64,000 nt of DNA. Origin: Aromatoleum diolicum. Lineage in GTDB: Bacteria > Pseudomonadota > Gammaproteobacteria > Burkholderiales > Rhodocyclaceae. Numbering within the stretch: position 1 is the first letter of the stretch; every line of letters begins with the position of its first letter. A model generated the notes under the pieces. That model had not been told where the DNA came from. It did not search any database and was given only the letters and a program-made list of their open reading frames with translations. Made by a program: the position numbers and the translations under genes. The stretch lies in assembly GCF_012910955.1 (NCBI RefSeq), contig NZ_WTVQ01000006.1, positions 105,804-169,803 on the forward strand, read 5' to 3'. Below, piece by piece: positions 25,833 to 34,831 of this stretch.

Positions 25833-27893
25833 CTATCCCGGCACGAGTAGTTGTAGATTCACTTCATCCATCGATCGGCCCACAACCACTGCGGCCACCA
25901 GGTCAGAGCAAAGACAAGCAGCGAATTTCAACTCAGTGCGCTGCGCCAGGCTCGCGGCAAACGCGGCCATGGCCGAATGCTCGACCGGACGCTGAAGCAG
26001 TATTGGTACGGAGAGGCCCGGGCTTGTCTCCACCCACAGATCATCCACCCGCGTGCTTCCGATCTCACCGAGGCGGAGCGCCAATGCACTGTTGACCGCT
26101 CCGCCGGCAAAGGTCCACCAGCGATGCCGCCCCGATGGCAGATGCTCAAGCAGGAGCGATCCTTGGCGCTCGGGCGCGGTGATCAAATCGCGGACTTCGT
26201 CGAGCTGGCGAGTGCCCCGCTTCGACAGCCCCAGTTCCACGTCGCCCTCCTGCAACAACACCCGACGCATGGCCTGACAGACCTCGAAACCCAACCAGCG
26301 CGACGTTCCGAGCCAGCGCGACTTGCCCTTCTCGTCCGTCGGCTCCAACCACACCGTGCGCTTGGACCAATCGACTGAAATCACTTTCCAGCTTCGGCCG
26401 CCAAGCAGGAGGATGGTCGGACCATCCTTCTGCTGTTGAACAGCCATCGGGTCGATGTAACCCAGCTCGGTGGCGCCGTGTCGCGCTGCGAGCACCATCG
26501 GGCTCGCGAACGCGGATAGCAGGTCAAGGAAATGGCCGCGCCCGAACAGCTTCTCGCCTTCGGGGCCCATCGAGGCGAGGCCACTGCTCACGAACAGGAT
26601 GCCCTTGGCGGCCATAAATTCGAACACGGTCACCACAGTCTCCGGATCGAGATCAGGAAACTGTGTTCGTGCCACGGCCACAACATCCTTGGCTGGCAGG
26701 CCGGGGCGCTCCAGCACGAGCGCCATCATCTGCTGCGCCACCATGTGCCACGGCAGCGGCGGCGGCCTGATGTGCTCGACATACTTTTGGCGCCACAGCG
26801 TGGTGATGGCGCAGGCGAGTAGAAAGGCCTCGTCGGTCGTTGTCAGGAACAGGCAATTTCGGCGGCTGCCTGTTCGCCGGCCGGTGCGCCCCATGCGCTG
26901 CAGGAACGACGACACCGTGCTCGGCGAATCAATTTGGATCACGTAGTCGAGGTCGCCAACATCGATACCCAGCTCCAGCGTACTGGTAGCGACGATCACG
27001 CAGTCCTGCTCTTCGGCGAATGCGGTCTCGGCAAGCTTTCGCTCGGACGCGCTCAAGGACGAATGCGACACGAAGGTCCGGGTGTTCAGGCTGCGCAACG
27101 CCACTCCCAGTTCCTCAACCTTCGAGCGACTGTCGCAGAAGACCAGGCGCTTCGAGCCACGGTGCAGCCGCGAGATCACCGTCGCGGCATTCGCCATCGA
27201 GCCAACATGATCGATCGTGACATCAGCATCCGTACTGACCGACGAAGAGCCGACGATCTGGCGCTCGCCCGATCCCGCAAACCAATCCAGCAGTTCATCC
27301 GGATTGCCTACCGTCGCCGACAACCCGATCCTCTGGATCGGCTGCTTGGCGTACGCCTCGATTCGCTTGACCACGGCACGCAGGTGCCACCCGCGGTCAT
27401 CTCCCGCAAACGCATGCAATTCATCGACGATAACGGCGCGGACGTTGCCGAACCACGACGGGCGGTCCACCTTCGTCGAAATCAGCATCCCTTCCAGGGA
27501 CTCCGGTGTGGTCAGCAGGATGTCCGGCGCCGAGCGCTTGGCCCGCGCCTTGGCACCTTGCCCGACATCACCGTGCCACACCTGTACTGTCCTCCCGACG
27601 AAGCCGGCATAGCGGGACAGCCTTGACTCAAGGTTGTTGAGCAGCGCTTTGATCGGGCACACGTACAGAACGCTCGGCCCCGGCCACTCCTCGGTCGCCA
27701 TGCGCGACAGGACGGGGATGATTGCCGCCTCGGTCTTGCCGCCGGCCGTCGGCGCGAGGATGAGGCAATGTTTTCCTTCGAGGATCGGCGCTACCGCATC
27801 GGCCTGTGTCGAGCGAAGGCCGGACCACCCCATCGAATTGACGATGTGGTACTGCAACGCCCCGTGCAGGCGCTCGAAGGCTTCTGCGCTCAC
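25833..27893 (-). CDS. brxHI: BREX type 2 helicase BrxHI
   Basis: This 686-residue protein is an Lhr-like superfamily 2 helicase. Walker A is APTAGGKTEAAI, the DEAH-type box is VIVDELHAFAGD near residue 157, SAT is in LSATVGNPDELLDWF and motif VI is FLQRMGRTGRRTGS. The C-terminal half holds the Lhr-type extra domains. In type 2 BREX a helicase of this kind follows brxD, exactly as here with a 27-base gap. It probably unwinds or translocates on DNA during phage exclusion. Its start is ATG 27893. Confidence 0.88.
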   Translation of the reverse strand: MSAEAFERLHGALQYHIVNSMGWSGLRSTQADAVAPILEGKHCLILAPTAGGKTEAAIIPVLSRMATEEWPGPSVLYVCPIKALLNNLESRLSRYAGFVGRTVQVWHGDVGQGAKARAKRSAPDILLTTPESLEGMLISTKVDRPSWFGNVRAVIVDELHAFAGDDRGWHLRAVVKRIEAYAKQPIQRIGLSATVGNPDELLDWFAGSGERQIVGSSSVSTDADVTIDHVGSMANAATVISRLHRGSKRLVFCDSRSKVEELGVALRSLNTRTFVSHSSLSASERKLAETAFAEEQDCVIVATSTLELGIDVGDLDYVIQIDSPSTVSSFLQRMGRTGRRTGSRRNCLFLTTTDEAFLLACAITTLWRQKYVEHIRPPPLPWHMVAQQMMALVLERPGLPAKDVVAVARTQFPDLDPETVVTVFEFMAAKGILFVSSGLASMGPEGEKLFGRGHFLDLLSAFASPMVLAARHGATELGYIDPMAVQQQKDGPTILLLGGRSWKVISVDWSKRTVWLEPTDEKGKSRWLGTSRWLGFEVCQAMRRVLLQEGDVELGLSKRGTRQLDEVRDLITAPERQGSLLLEHLPSGRHRWWTFAGGAVNSALALRLGEIGSTRVDDLWVETSPGLSVPILLQRPVEHSAMAAFAASLAQRTELKFAACLCSDLVAAVVVGRSMDEVNLQLLVPG

Positions 27894-27920
27894 TCACTAC
27901 CGCCCAGAGGGTCTAGTCGC

Positions 27921-29231
27921 TTACAGCTCAATGTCATCGACCGAGCCCACGCCGACTGACGCACGTTCCTGCGCGGTCATCTCGCTCTCCGAGATCGTCA
28001 GCGCATAGTGTTTTCGGGGGTCGAAGTCTTCGAACTGGTCGACGCGATCCATCACGTCGGCGACCAGCTTCTTCAGGAACAACCTGGGCGAGACGCCGAC
28101 CTTGCCGCCCAGGTTCCCGGTGACAGCCTTGGCCAGAGACTCGACATAGGCGTCGTCAACCAAAGCGCGGACCCGGTCGCCGGCAACGGCACCGTCGGCG
28201 AAGATGTCCCGAACCTTGCGTCCAACTTCGAGCAGCGAATCGTGGCCGAAGGCCGGCAGGCGCACCTGCACCGCCCGTGGGTTGTCGAACCGTGAGTCTG
28301 TGCCGAAATCGACATGCAGTCGTTGTGCCAGCGGTGCGAGGCGCTGAACGCCTTGAGCCCCCTCATAGAAGGCCTGCGTACCGGTGATCAACAGATATAG
28401 GCCTGGAAAATGGCCGGCGTCGATTTCGTCGATCCACTGGCGCAGCGCGTTCAGTCCCCGCTCGCGCGTGTCGGCACGCATGCGTTGCAGGGTCTCGACT
28501 TCATCCAAGACCAGCAGCAGACCGCCGTACCCTGAGTCGCGCAGCATGGTCAGCAGCCCAGACAGGAAGTTGGTGGCGCCGAAGTGATCGATATCACCCT
28601 TGACCCCAGCCGAGCGACGGATCGATGCCGCGACATTCGGCTGGCCGCTGAGCCAAGCCATCAGCCCATCCGCGGTGGCGTTGTCGTTCGCCTGAAGCGC
28701 GCGGCGGTAGGCGCGAAGCGTGGCCGAGAAGGCCGGCGCGACCTTGGTCACGCTGGCCAGCCTTGCCTCCATTAACGCTTCGGTCTTGGCGAGCAAGGTC
28801 ACTTCGTCCGTCGGGTCCAGGCTGGTATCTTCCAGCACGTCGCGCTCCAGCGCGTAGAACCAGCCATCGACGATGCCACGGAACGCGCCTTCTCCGCTGT
28901 CCGCCGTGGCGATGCGCTCGACAAGCCGCCGGTACACCGTTTCCAGGCGATGCAGCGGTGTCTCGGTTTCGGAGATCTGCACTTCGCTGGTCGCCAGGCC
29001 GCGCGCCCGAGCCCGCTCCTGCAGCCAACGCCCGAAGAAGGTCTTGCCCGAGCCGTATTCACCACGGATAGCCTTGAACGCACCGCGACCGGCTGCTACG
29101 GCGCCCAACTCGTCGTCGAGCGTTCCCTGTAGCCGGCCATAACCCACGGCCAGCGCATCCAGGCCAGCCTTGGGCACCGTGCCGCGCCTCAAGGCCTCGA
29201 TGACTTCGGCTCTGCGCTGCGGACTGATCAC
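27921..29231 (-). CDS. brxD: BREX system ATP-binding protein BrxD
   Basis: This 436-residue P-loop ATPase has Walker A GEYGSGKT at residues 57-64 and Walker B LLLVLDEVETLQ near 230. It belongs to the BrxD family of DUF2791-like ATPases found in type 2 and type 3 BREX. It sits between the inserted three-gene cassette and brxHI. The 138 bases separating it from the cassette are unusual for this tight operon and mark the edge of the insertion. Its role, by family, is in the exclusion complex; the molecular step is not established. Confidence 0.87.
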   Translation of the reverse strand: MISPQRRAEVIEALRRGTVPKAGLDALAVGYGRLQGTLDDELGAVAAGRGAFKAIRGEYGSGKTFFGRWLQERARARGLATSEVQISETETPLHRLETVYRRLVERIATADSGEGAFRGIVDGWFYALERDVLEDTSLDPTDEVTLLAKTEALMEARLASVTKVAPAFSATLRAYRRALQANDNATADGLMAWLSGQPNVAASIRRSAGVKGDIDHFGATNFLSGLLTMLRDSGYGGLLLVLDEVETLQRMRADTRERGLNALRQWIDEIDAGHFPGLYLLITGTQAFYEGAQGVQRLAPLAQRLHVDFGTDSRFDNPRAVQVRLPAFGHDSLLEVGRKVRDIFADGAVAGDRVRALVDDAYVESLAKAVTGNLGGKVGVSPRLFLKKLVADVMDRVDQFEDFDPRKHYALTISESEMTAQERASVGVGSVDDIEL

Positions 29232-29369
29232 TTATAAACCCTCACGGTGCAATTAGGGGTGATCAACTGAGTTGAACAGCGAGAGCCCGCAGCCAATAAC
29301 GCGAACACTTGTCTATCTCCCCGGATGATCGTCGCTAATGACATGCATTTGCATATCCAGAGACATTTT

Positions 29370-31022
29370 TCACTTTGACGCCGACGTTGCCTCGCTTTTC
29401 GCGTGGGACCGTATAAGACGTAAGGCAAAATTTGCAGCATTGCGTGTAACTCTCATCTGAACGTCGCGCTTCGCCTCAGGATTCGGCTGAGGCTCACCGT
29501 TATCAGCAACGGATTTCATCAGGATGCATGGAAGATCACCGGAGCCGCTATAAAACCCCGCAGCTTCCATATCGAAAGCCTCAATGTCCGGAAAGTTAGC
29601 TTCTATATGCTTGACCAGCGCGGAGGATGGATCTTCGATCTTGACACTTGCACTTCCCATCCCCTTATTTACAATGACTTTATATGGAAGTTCCTCACCC
29701 CCAGAGGCGACTAACTGGGCCAGTTTCAAAATTCCATTTACAACACGATCTCCATGAGGCCGAAACTTGACTCCTTCAGTCGTTAACCTCTGGTGATCAA
29801 ACAAGGTGACCTCGTTAGGTATTACGACGGCCCCGATATCAAGGCGCCGCGCTGGTATGCCCATGCACATACCTATCATCAAAGTCACCGAGGGTTGAAG
29901 CGATGCTTGGAGCCGCATCACGTGCTTGACCGCCTCAACCTCTCCTTGGAACGGCATCGCCGAAAGAAACAAAGTCGCACCAAAAGCAGGGTCTCGATAC
30001 TGCAAGACATAGTCTGACTTTGCTGCATCTATAGGTTCTGGCGTCGACTTGCCGAGGGTCTCGTCCAACTCGGCCCGAACTGCCCTTAGTTCGCTGTCAG
30101 CCGCGACGATAAGTAACGCCGAATACGATCGTCGATCACTCACTCTTTTGCTCCCAATTGACACCGGTGGTATTGATGCGTGGCTTACTGCTACCCGCCA
30201 GTTCGGGTCGGCAGAGAACTTGATCAAATCAACGGGACCACAGTTTAAGAACTCTGCTAACCGACCAGACGCCAGCAGAAACCGATGCAAGCTGCCGAAA
30301 GACAGGCTTACCGCAGATGAAGTAGCATTCAACGTGCTGGCGAGCAGGTTTAACTTAACCAGTATCCCTGCCTCCAACTCCGATGTGTAGCTTGAGAAAT
30401 ACGCCTCGTTTATGACGTTTCGCACCCTTGACCGCACGACATCTAGATCCTCTGGAATATCCAAGATCTCGAAAACGTACTCGGGAATAAAGGCCTGCCC
30501 TGCCAACTCCTGCGGCACGCGATCAAGACGTCTCTCAATATTCAATATCGGGGTGTTAGTCGCGTCACGCAAACGACGCTGCAATATGCCCGAACCGACA
30601 ATATGCGCCCAATCCGAATTGATATCCTTAGTTGCGCTACGTTCTCGCTGCAAGTACGCGAGGCTCCCAGTGTCACGCCATGCGGCATAGCTCATGTGCT
30701 GCAAGCTGTCAGACCGGTACATTGCGGTATCGGAATGTTCGAGAACGAATTGCTTCAAACTCGGTGAACTTCCTACGAGTCGAATAAACCCCAAATTGCA
30801 TAGCTCATCTAGTTCGCCAATTATGTGTTGGCACAATGGCGACTCAAAATACGATGCTGCTGGAACATATACATGTTCCGCTGCCGAAACAGCAATTCGA
30901 GTCGCTAATCGCATTTCTGCAAAGAACTGCGGCGTTTCAACAGCTCGCCCCTTTTCTTCGATGAAGTGAATATCGAAAAAATGCAAGAAGAGGGCCTTAA
31001 GCAATGGTGGCGGAGCTTCCAT
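29370..31022 (-). CDS. Nucleoside phosphorylase-like protein with large N-terminal domain
   Basis: This 550-residue protein has a C-terminal PNP/UDP-phosphorylase (MTA/SAH nucleosidase-like) domain at about 298-545. Recognisable landmarks are IVAADSELRAVRAEL, GMCMGIPARRLDIGAVVIPNEV (nucleotide-binding glycine turn and strand), FDMEAAGFYS (the purine/ribose-binding Met-Glu) and MKSVADNGEP, with Asp507 at the usual catalytic place. Residues 1-297 are mostly helical and unlike anything I recognise; they could be a sensor or partner-binding domain. Similar nucleosidase domains act as effectors in several anti-phage systems, cleaving nucleotides in infected cells. The start follows the preceding gene's stop by four bases. 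Base composition is visibly more AT-rich than the flanking BREX genes. It is the third gene of a cassette between pglZ and brxD. Confidence 0.78.
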   Translation of the reverse strand: MEAPPPLLKALFLHFFDIHFIEEKGRAVETPQFFAEMRLATRIAVSAAEHVYVPAASYFESPLCQHIIGELDELCNLGFIRLVGSSPSLKQFVLEHSDTAMYRSDSLQHMSYAAWRDTGSLAYLQRERSATKDINSDWAHIVGSGILQRRLRDATNTPILNIERRLDRVPQELAGQAFIPEYVFEILDIPEDLDVVRSRVRNVINEAYFSSYTSELEAGILVKLNLLASTLNATSSAVSLSFGSLHRFLLASGRLAEFLNCGPVDLIKFSADPNWRVAVSHASIPPVSIGSKRVSDRRSYSALLIVAADSELRAVRAELDETLGKSTPEPIDAAKSDYVLQYRDPAFGATLFLSAMPFQGEVEAVKHVMRLQASLQPSVTLMIGMCMGIPARRLDIGAVVIPNEVTLFDHQRLTTEGVKFRPHGDRVVNGILKLAQLVASGGEELPYKVIVNKGMGSASVKIEDPSSALVKHIEANFPDIEAFDMEAAGFYSGSGDLPCILMKSVADNGEPQPNPEAKRDVQMRVTRNAANFALRLIRSHAKSEATSASK

Positions 31023-31026
31023 ATGC

Positions 31027-31515
31027 TTAGTCGAGCAATCTCAACTGGGCATTTTCAACCATGCAGTCACTACGGAAATCAGCAATTAGCTTATCCAAGT
31101 TTCCTTTAAGTGGAATACCTCGCCACGCCGACAATTCTTCGCAATACGCCTCAGGCATGCTTTGATATAGATATATCTTCTTAGACTGCGCAAAAGCAAC
31201 TGCAATCTCAGCAAAGGTGTTTGGTCCGATATAGTCAGGGATCCCATGTAAATCTTGGTTAATAGCGAAGACGCAATATGTCCTTGGATCGCGAATTTTT
31301 CGCAAATATGCAAAGGATACGCGTCGCTTGAAGGATTCAAAATCGAAGAGAGAAAGTTGCTGGACAGCGCCCCCCTCTGCCTCAGGAACAATAGTATTGA
31401 TCCCCAAGACGTTTAGATACTCAGCGAGCGACAAAATTTTTTCATAAACGCCCATACTGCCAATGAGAACGATTCGGCGATTCGTCGTGAGATTGGAAAC
31501 CAGCCCTTTACTCAT
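31027..31515 (-). CDS. Nucleoside 2-deoxyribosyltransferase-like protein (second copy)
   Basis: This 162-residue protein has a small Rossmann-like fold of the nucleoside deoxyribosyltransferase/SLOG kind. An opening strand and turn IVLIGSMGVYEKI is followed by AEYLNVLGINTIVPEA. Near the end YCVFAINQDLHGIPDYIGPNTFAEIAVAFAQSKKIYLY places Glu103 where deoxyribosyltransferases have their nucleophile. Its arrangement of motifs parallels the preceding gene, so the two are likely distant paralogues. It overlaps that gene by eight bases and is four bases from the phosphorylase-like gene. Such folds either cleave N-glycosidic bonds or bind nucleotide signals. Which applies here is unknown. The DNA is AT-rich compared with its surroundings. 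Confidence 0.68.
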   Translation of the reverse strand: MSKGLVSNLTTNRRIVLIGSMGVYEKILSLAEYLNVLGINTIVPEAEGGAVQQLSLFDFESFKRRVSFAYLRKIRDPRTYCVFAINQDLHGIPDYIGPNTFAEIAVAFAQSKKIYLYQSMPEAYCEELSAWRGIPLKGNLDKLIADFRSDCMVENAQLRLLD

Positions 31516-31999
31516 TCCGAAAATCTCCGTCGATCAGCTCTCGCTCCATTACGCAGCAGGCTGCGTCTCCACTATCAAATGCCCACTTCGGAACCCATTC
31601 TGGATTGGCGATATTTGAGATGAATTCTTCCAATGGCATGATTACCCTTGGAGGAATTTCGACTGGCAAATCATCTGGATGTTCACTGAAATATATTGGT
31701 CTCTGAGCCTGTACAAGCCGACCAATTTCGTAACAAGTTGTCTTACCCACATAACCTCCCGGCGCAACAACATATGTCACGTCCGCGCGGAAAATTCTGT
31801 GAAGAGCGACCAATTGAATCTGAGCATTGGTTCGGTTGACGTCATCCTGCCTAAATCGGACGAACTCGTCCCCATGATTCACTATCACGTCACCTTGGGG
31901 CGATGTGACCATTAGACCCGCCACGCGCAAATCTGCACATGCTTTCTGGATTGGATCGTTGTGGCGACGAAAACTGCCGATGATTGCTACTGATCGCAC
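31508..31999 (-). CDS. Nucleoside 2-deoxyribosyltransferase-like protein (first copy)
   Basis: This 163-residue protein starts MRSVAIIGSFRRHNDPI, followed by LRVAGLMVTSPQGD. It continues with DVTYVVAPGGYVGKTTCYEI, where Glu91 matches the nucleophile position of nucleoside deoxyribosyltransferases, and then RPIYFSEHPDD. This pattern suits a Rossmann-type N-glycosidase or nucleotide-binding fold. It is the first gene of the three-gene cassette, starting 120 bases after the end of pglZ, which is a wide gap for this operon. Tight spacing to the next two genes says the three work together. It could sense a modified or phage-derived nucleotide, or hydrolyse one. Confidence 0.68.
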   Translation of the reverse strand: MRSVAIIGSFRRHNDPIQKACADLRVAGLMVTSPQGDVIVNHGDEFVRFRQDDVNRTNAQIQLVALHRIFRADVTYVVAPGGYVGKTTCYEIGRLVQAQRPIYFSEHPDDLPVEIPPRVIMPLEEFISNIANPEWVPKWAFDSGDAACCVMERELIDGDFRNE

Positions 32000-32119
32000 C
32001 CGTGCCTCCCCGGTCGCTCTTGCTTCTGTGCCCGCCGTCTAAATTGTCTCCGCATCGTCGTCAATTTATGGCCGAAATTACTGGCAATCGTCACCATGAC
32101 TTGGCATCTCATCGCACCG

Positions 32120-34831
32120 TCACAGAAACTGCCGCGCTAGCAGCTCACGGTTCAACTCCACCGTACCCGCCGTCTCGTCGAGGACCAGTACCGCCGCTTG
32201 GTCGACGTTGAGCACGCGCTTGGCTGCGTTGACGAAGCCGCTGATACGCATTGCGGGCATGCTCAAGCGCTGTGCAAGCGCCGCTTTGGAAAGCTTCCCG
32301 CCGCGAGCCGCCAACGCCTCCAGCAAGGAGCGCACGTCGGCATCGGCAGGCGCCACGCGCGCCGCCAGTGCCTTTTGCGCCGTGTAGGCAGGCGACGCCT
32401 GGAGGGCGTCGATCCAGTGCACTCCGGGCACGGGCGCCGCGACGGGCAGCGTTCCGCCGAACAGATCGGTCTGCGGTGTAGGTGCAGTCAGCGGTTTCGC
32501 TTTCGGCGGCTTCTTGGGAAGCATCGGCGTTTCAGCGGCCTCTGCCGGCGATGCGACCTCCAGCGGCGCCCACCAGTCCGGCTGCGGCGCTGCCGCGACC
32601 TGCCAGCCCTTCAGCGCCATATTCCGCGGCGTAAACACGCTCAGCGGTACGACAACCTCCTGCGCCGACACGCCGCCGTGATAGCCGTTTTTCTTGGCCC
32701 CGTGTCGCACGCCCTCCGACCACGCGCAAACTACCGCGTTGCCAGACGCCGTTTTCACTCGGCCGCCCTCGAAGACCAGTTCGCTCCCGTCCGACGTGCC
32801 CGATGGCAGTCGCCAGCGGTCACCCTCCCCCTGGCCACACTGCACCGTGCCGTCGTCGATCACATGTCCATGGTCGGCGGTGACGATCACCACACGTCGT
32901 GCCCGGCGTGCTTCGCTCAGCAACGGCCCGAGCAGGCGCAGGTCGTCAATCGTCCAGCGCACCTGAATCTGGTTCGAGCCACTGAGGTGGTCATCCACGG
33001 CGTTGTAGACCACGGCCACGACCTGCTGCTGCATCGATGCGATCGCATCACGAACCGTCGATGACAGACCTTCAGCGTCAGCGATATCACCTTTGTGGAA
33101 TACGATCGGCGCCGTGCCTGCACGTGAAACGCCAACAAGTGCTGGATGTGTCGCGAATGCTGTCTTCTCCTGCGCCGCTGCGCCGACCACCAAGCGGCCC
33201 GACAACAGGCTGGTGCGGCTCACTTCGGTGATCGTCGGCAGCGCCGCGATACCGACCGCAAGCGACGGCGTTGGACCGGCAACGTGCTCGTCCCAGCCCA
33301 GGGCCTCAAGGTCCTCGCAAAGCTCCCGGAAGATGCTGTAACTCAGGCCGTCCGCCACCAGCAACAGGACCGGTGCCTGCTGCGCCAGCGGAGCAAGCAA
33401 GCGCTCGACAATCGCCTCCACCGGCATGTACGCGGCCTCCGCCCGGGGCTCGCGGTTCCAGACCTGCAACGCTTGGGCGAAGGTTTGATTGAATGCATCG
33501 GCCTTCTTGCGCGCCGCGTCGCGCAGGGCGACGAAGGCCGAAGAAAGACCTGGCAAGTCGTCGCCGCCGATCAGCTTGAATCGTGCCCAATCGACGAAGG
33601 CTCCTTCGCGGGCATACAGTTGCGCGAGCTCAGCGAACCCTGTTGCCTGACGTCCGCCTCGCCCCTTGCTCTGGGGTCGGTCGGCCATCATCCATCGACA
33701 CAGACGAACCGCCATCTTCACCCGAAGCATGCGCGTGCTTGCCGGGTCGGCATGCGCATGGCGCGCCACCGAATCGGCCGCCCGTTCGATGGCCTGAAGC
33801 TGTGCCGTCGATGGCTCGGCGATGAATGCCTTGAGCGCCTCCGCGAGCAGCCCGAGCCGTTGCTCCAGGCCGAGCGGAAGTACATCGCTCAGGTGGGCGT
33901 AGGCATCGACATGGAGCTCGCGCAGCAGCAACTCGGCGCGTTCGATCACCTCGTGACGCAGGGCTGGCGTCAAGGACTTCAGACAATTCGCTGCGTCGTT
34001 GGCCCAAAGACGTCCCTCGCCGATGCCGATTCGCTTGTCGCCCATGAAGCGTTCGAGGCGTATCGCAGCAGCGGCCAGGTCGTGCACGCCTTCGCCCTGA
34101 GCCGACAACACCACGCTGCACACCAATCCGAGCGGGACGGTGTCCTGCGTGTTGCCGGCCGTCACGCAGCGCATCACAAGCGTGCCCACCGCCCCTGCCG
34201 AGTCGCCAAGCCAGGCCGCGATCTGCAGTCTGGCTGGATCGGGCAGATCGCCAAAGAGCCTGGCCGAGTCGGCGCCCAGAGACCAGTTCAACAGCATCGC
34301 GGCGTCCGGCTTCGATGCGTCCAGGCTCAAGCAACGGCCGAGAATGTGGCGCCAAGCCGTGTCCATGTCGAGGAAGCCGTTGGGCACGGGCGGATAGGCG
34401 CCCATGCTCGCCCGCTCAACGAGCAATTGGGCCATCCAGCGGAAGCGGCTGAGTCGCGCATCGATCTCGCGCGCCTTGAAGAGTTGCTGGACCATGCCCC
34501 AGGCGTCAGGCTGAAACACCTGAGCCCGAGCCAGCCGCGCCACGACGTCGCCGCCCAAGTCGCGCGCGGACAGCGGCGTCAGCAGGATGAGCCCCGGACT
34601 CGCCTGCTCGTCAGACACATCCTCCAGCGCCGACAGCGCCTCGCGGGCCATCAACGGACTTTCGCACCAGCGCAGCCGGAACGGTCGGCCCGACAGGTTG
34701 ATGGCATCCGGCCATGCCGCCTGGGCCCTGGCCTGAATGGCTATGACCTTGGCGTCGCTGGCGCGGTCCAGCACCGCGAGCGCCTGCGCCTCGATCTGCG
34801 GCAAGGACAAAGGCCCGGCGGCAACGGTCAC
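32120..34831 (-). CDS. pglZ: BREX type 2 phosphatase-like protein PglZ
   Basis: This protein of about 903 residues has the alkaline-phosphatase-like metal-binding core of PglZ, the hallmark component of every BREX type. VLLLVADGLSYSIFREL holds the first metal-site Asp, and RVVIVTADHGHVIDDG holds the Asp-His pair. A winged-helix-like C-terminus (LSKAALAQRLSMPAMRISGFV) follows a Pro/Ala-rich linker. GTG 34831 overlaps the pglY stop as GTGA and has GGGGAG seven bases upstream, so I prefer it to ATG 34861. It is co-translated with pglY. PglZ is required for exclusion and methylation in studied systems; its substrate is not known. Confidence 0.9.
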   Translation of the reverse strand: MTVAAGPLSLPQIEAQALAVLDRASDAKVIAIQARAQAAWPDAINLSGRPFRLRWCESPLMAREALSALEDVSDEQASPGLILLTPLSARDLGGDVVARLARAQVFQPDAWGMVQQLFKAREIDARLSRFRWMAQLLVERASMGAYPPVPNGFLDMDTAWRHILGRCLSLDASKPDAAMLLNWSLGADSARLFGDLPDPARLQIAAWLGDSAGAVGTLVMRCVTAGNTQDTVPLGLVCSVVLSAQGEGVHDLAAAAIRLERFMGDKRIGIGEGRLWANDAANCLKSLTPALRHEVIERAELLLRELHVDAYAHLSDVLPLGLEQRLGLLAEALKAFIAEPSTAQLQAIERAADSVARHAHADPASTRMLRVKMAVRLCRWMMADRPQSKGRGGRQATGFAELAQLYAREGAFVDWARFKLIGGDDLPGLSSAFVALRDAARKKADAFNQTFAQALQVWNREPRAEAAYMPVEAIVERLLAPLAQQAPVLLLVADGLSYSIFRELCEDLEALGWDEHVAGPTPSLAVGIAALPTITEVSRTSLLSGRLVVGAAAQEKTAFATHPALVGVSRAGTAPIVFHKGDIADAEGLSSTVRDAIASMQQQVVAVVYNAVDDHLSGSNQIQVRWTIDDLRLLGPLLSEARRARRVVIVTADHGHVIDDGTVQCGQGEGDRWRLPSGTSDGSELVFEGGRVKTASGNAVVCAWSEGVRHGAKKNGYHGGVSAQEVVVPLSVFTPRNMALKGWQVAAAPQPDWWAPLEVASPAEAAETPMLPKKPPKAKPLTAPTPQTDLFGGTLPVAAPVPGVHWIDALQASPAYTAQKALAARVAPADADVRSLLEALAARGGKLSKAALAQRLSMPAMRISGFVNAAKRVLNVDQAAVLVLDETAGTVELNRELLARQFL

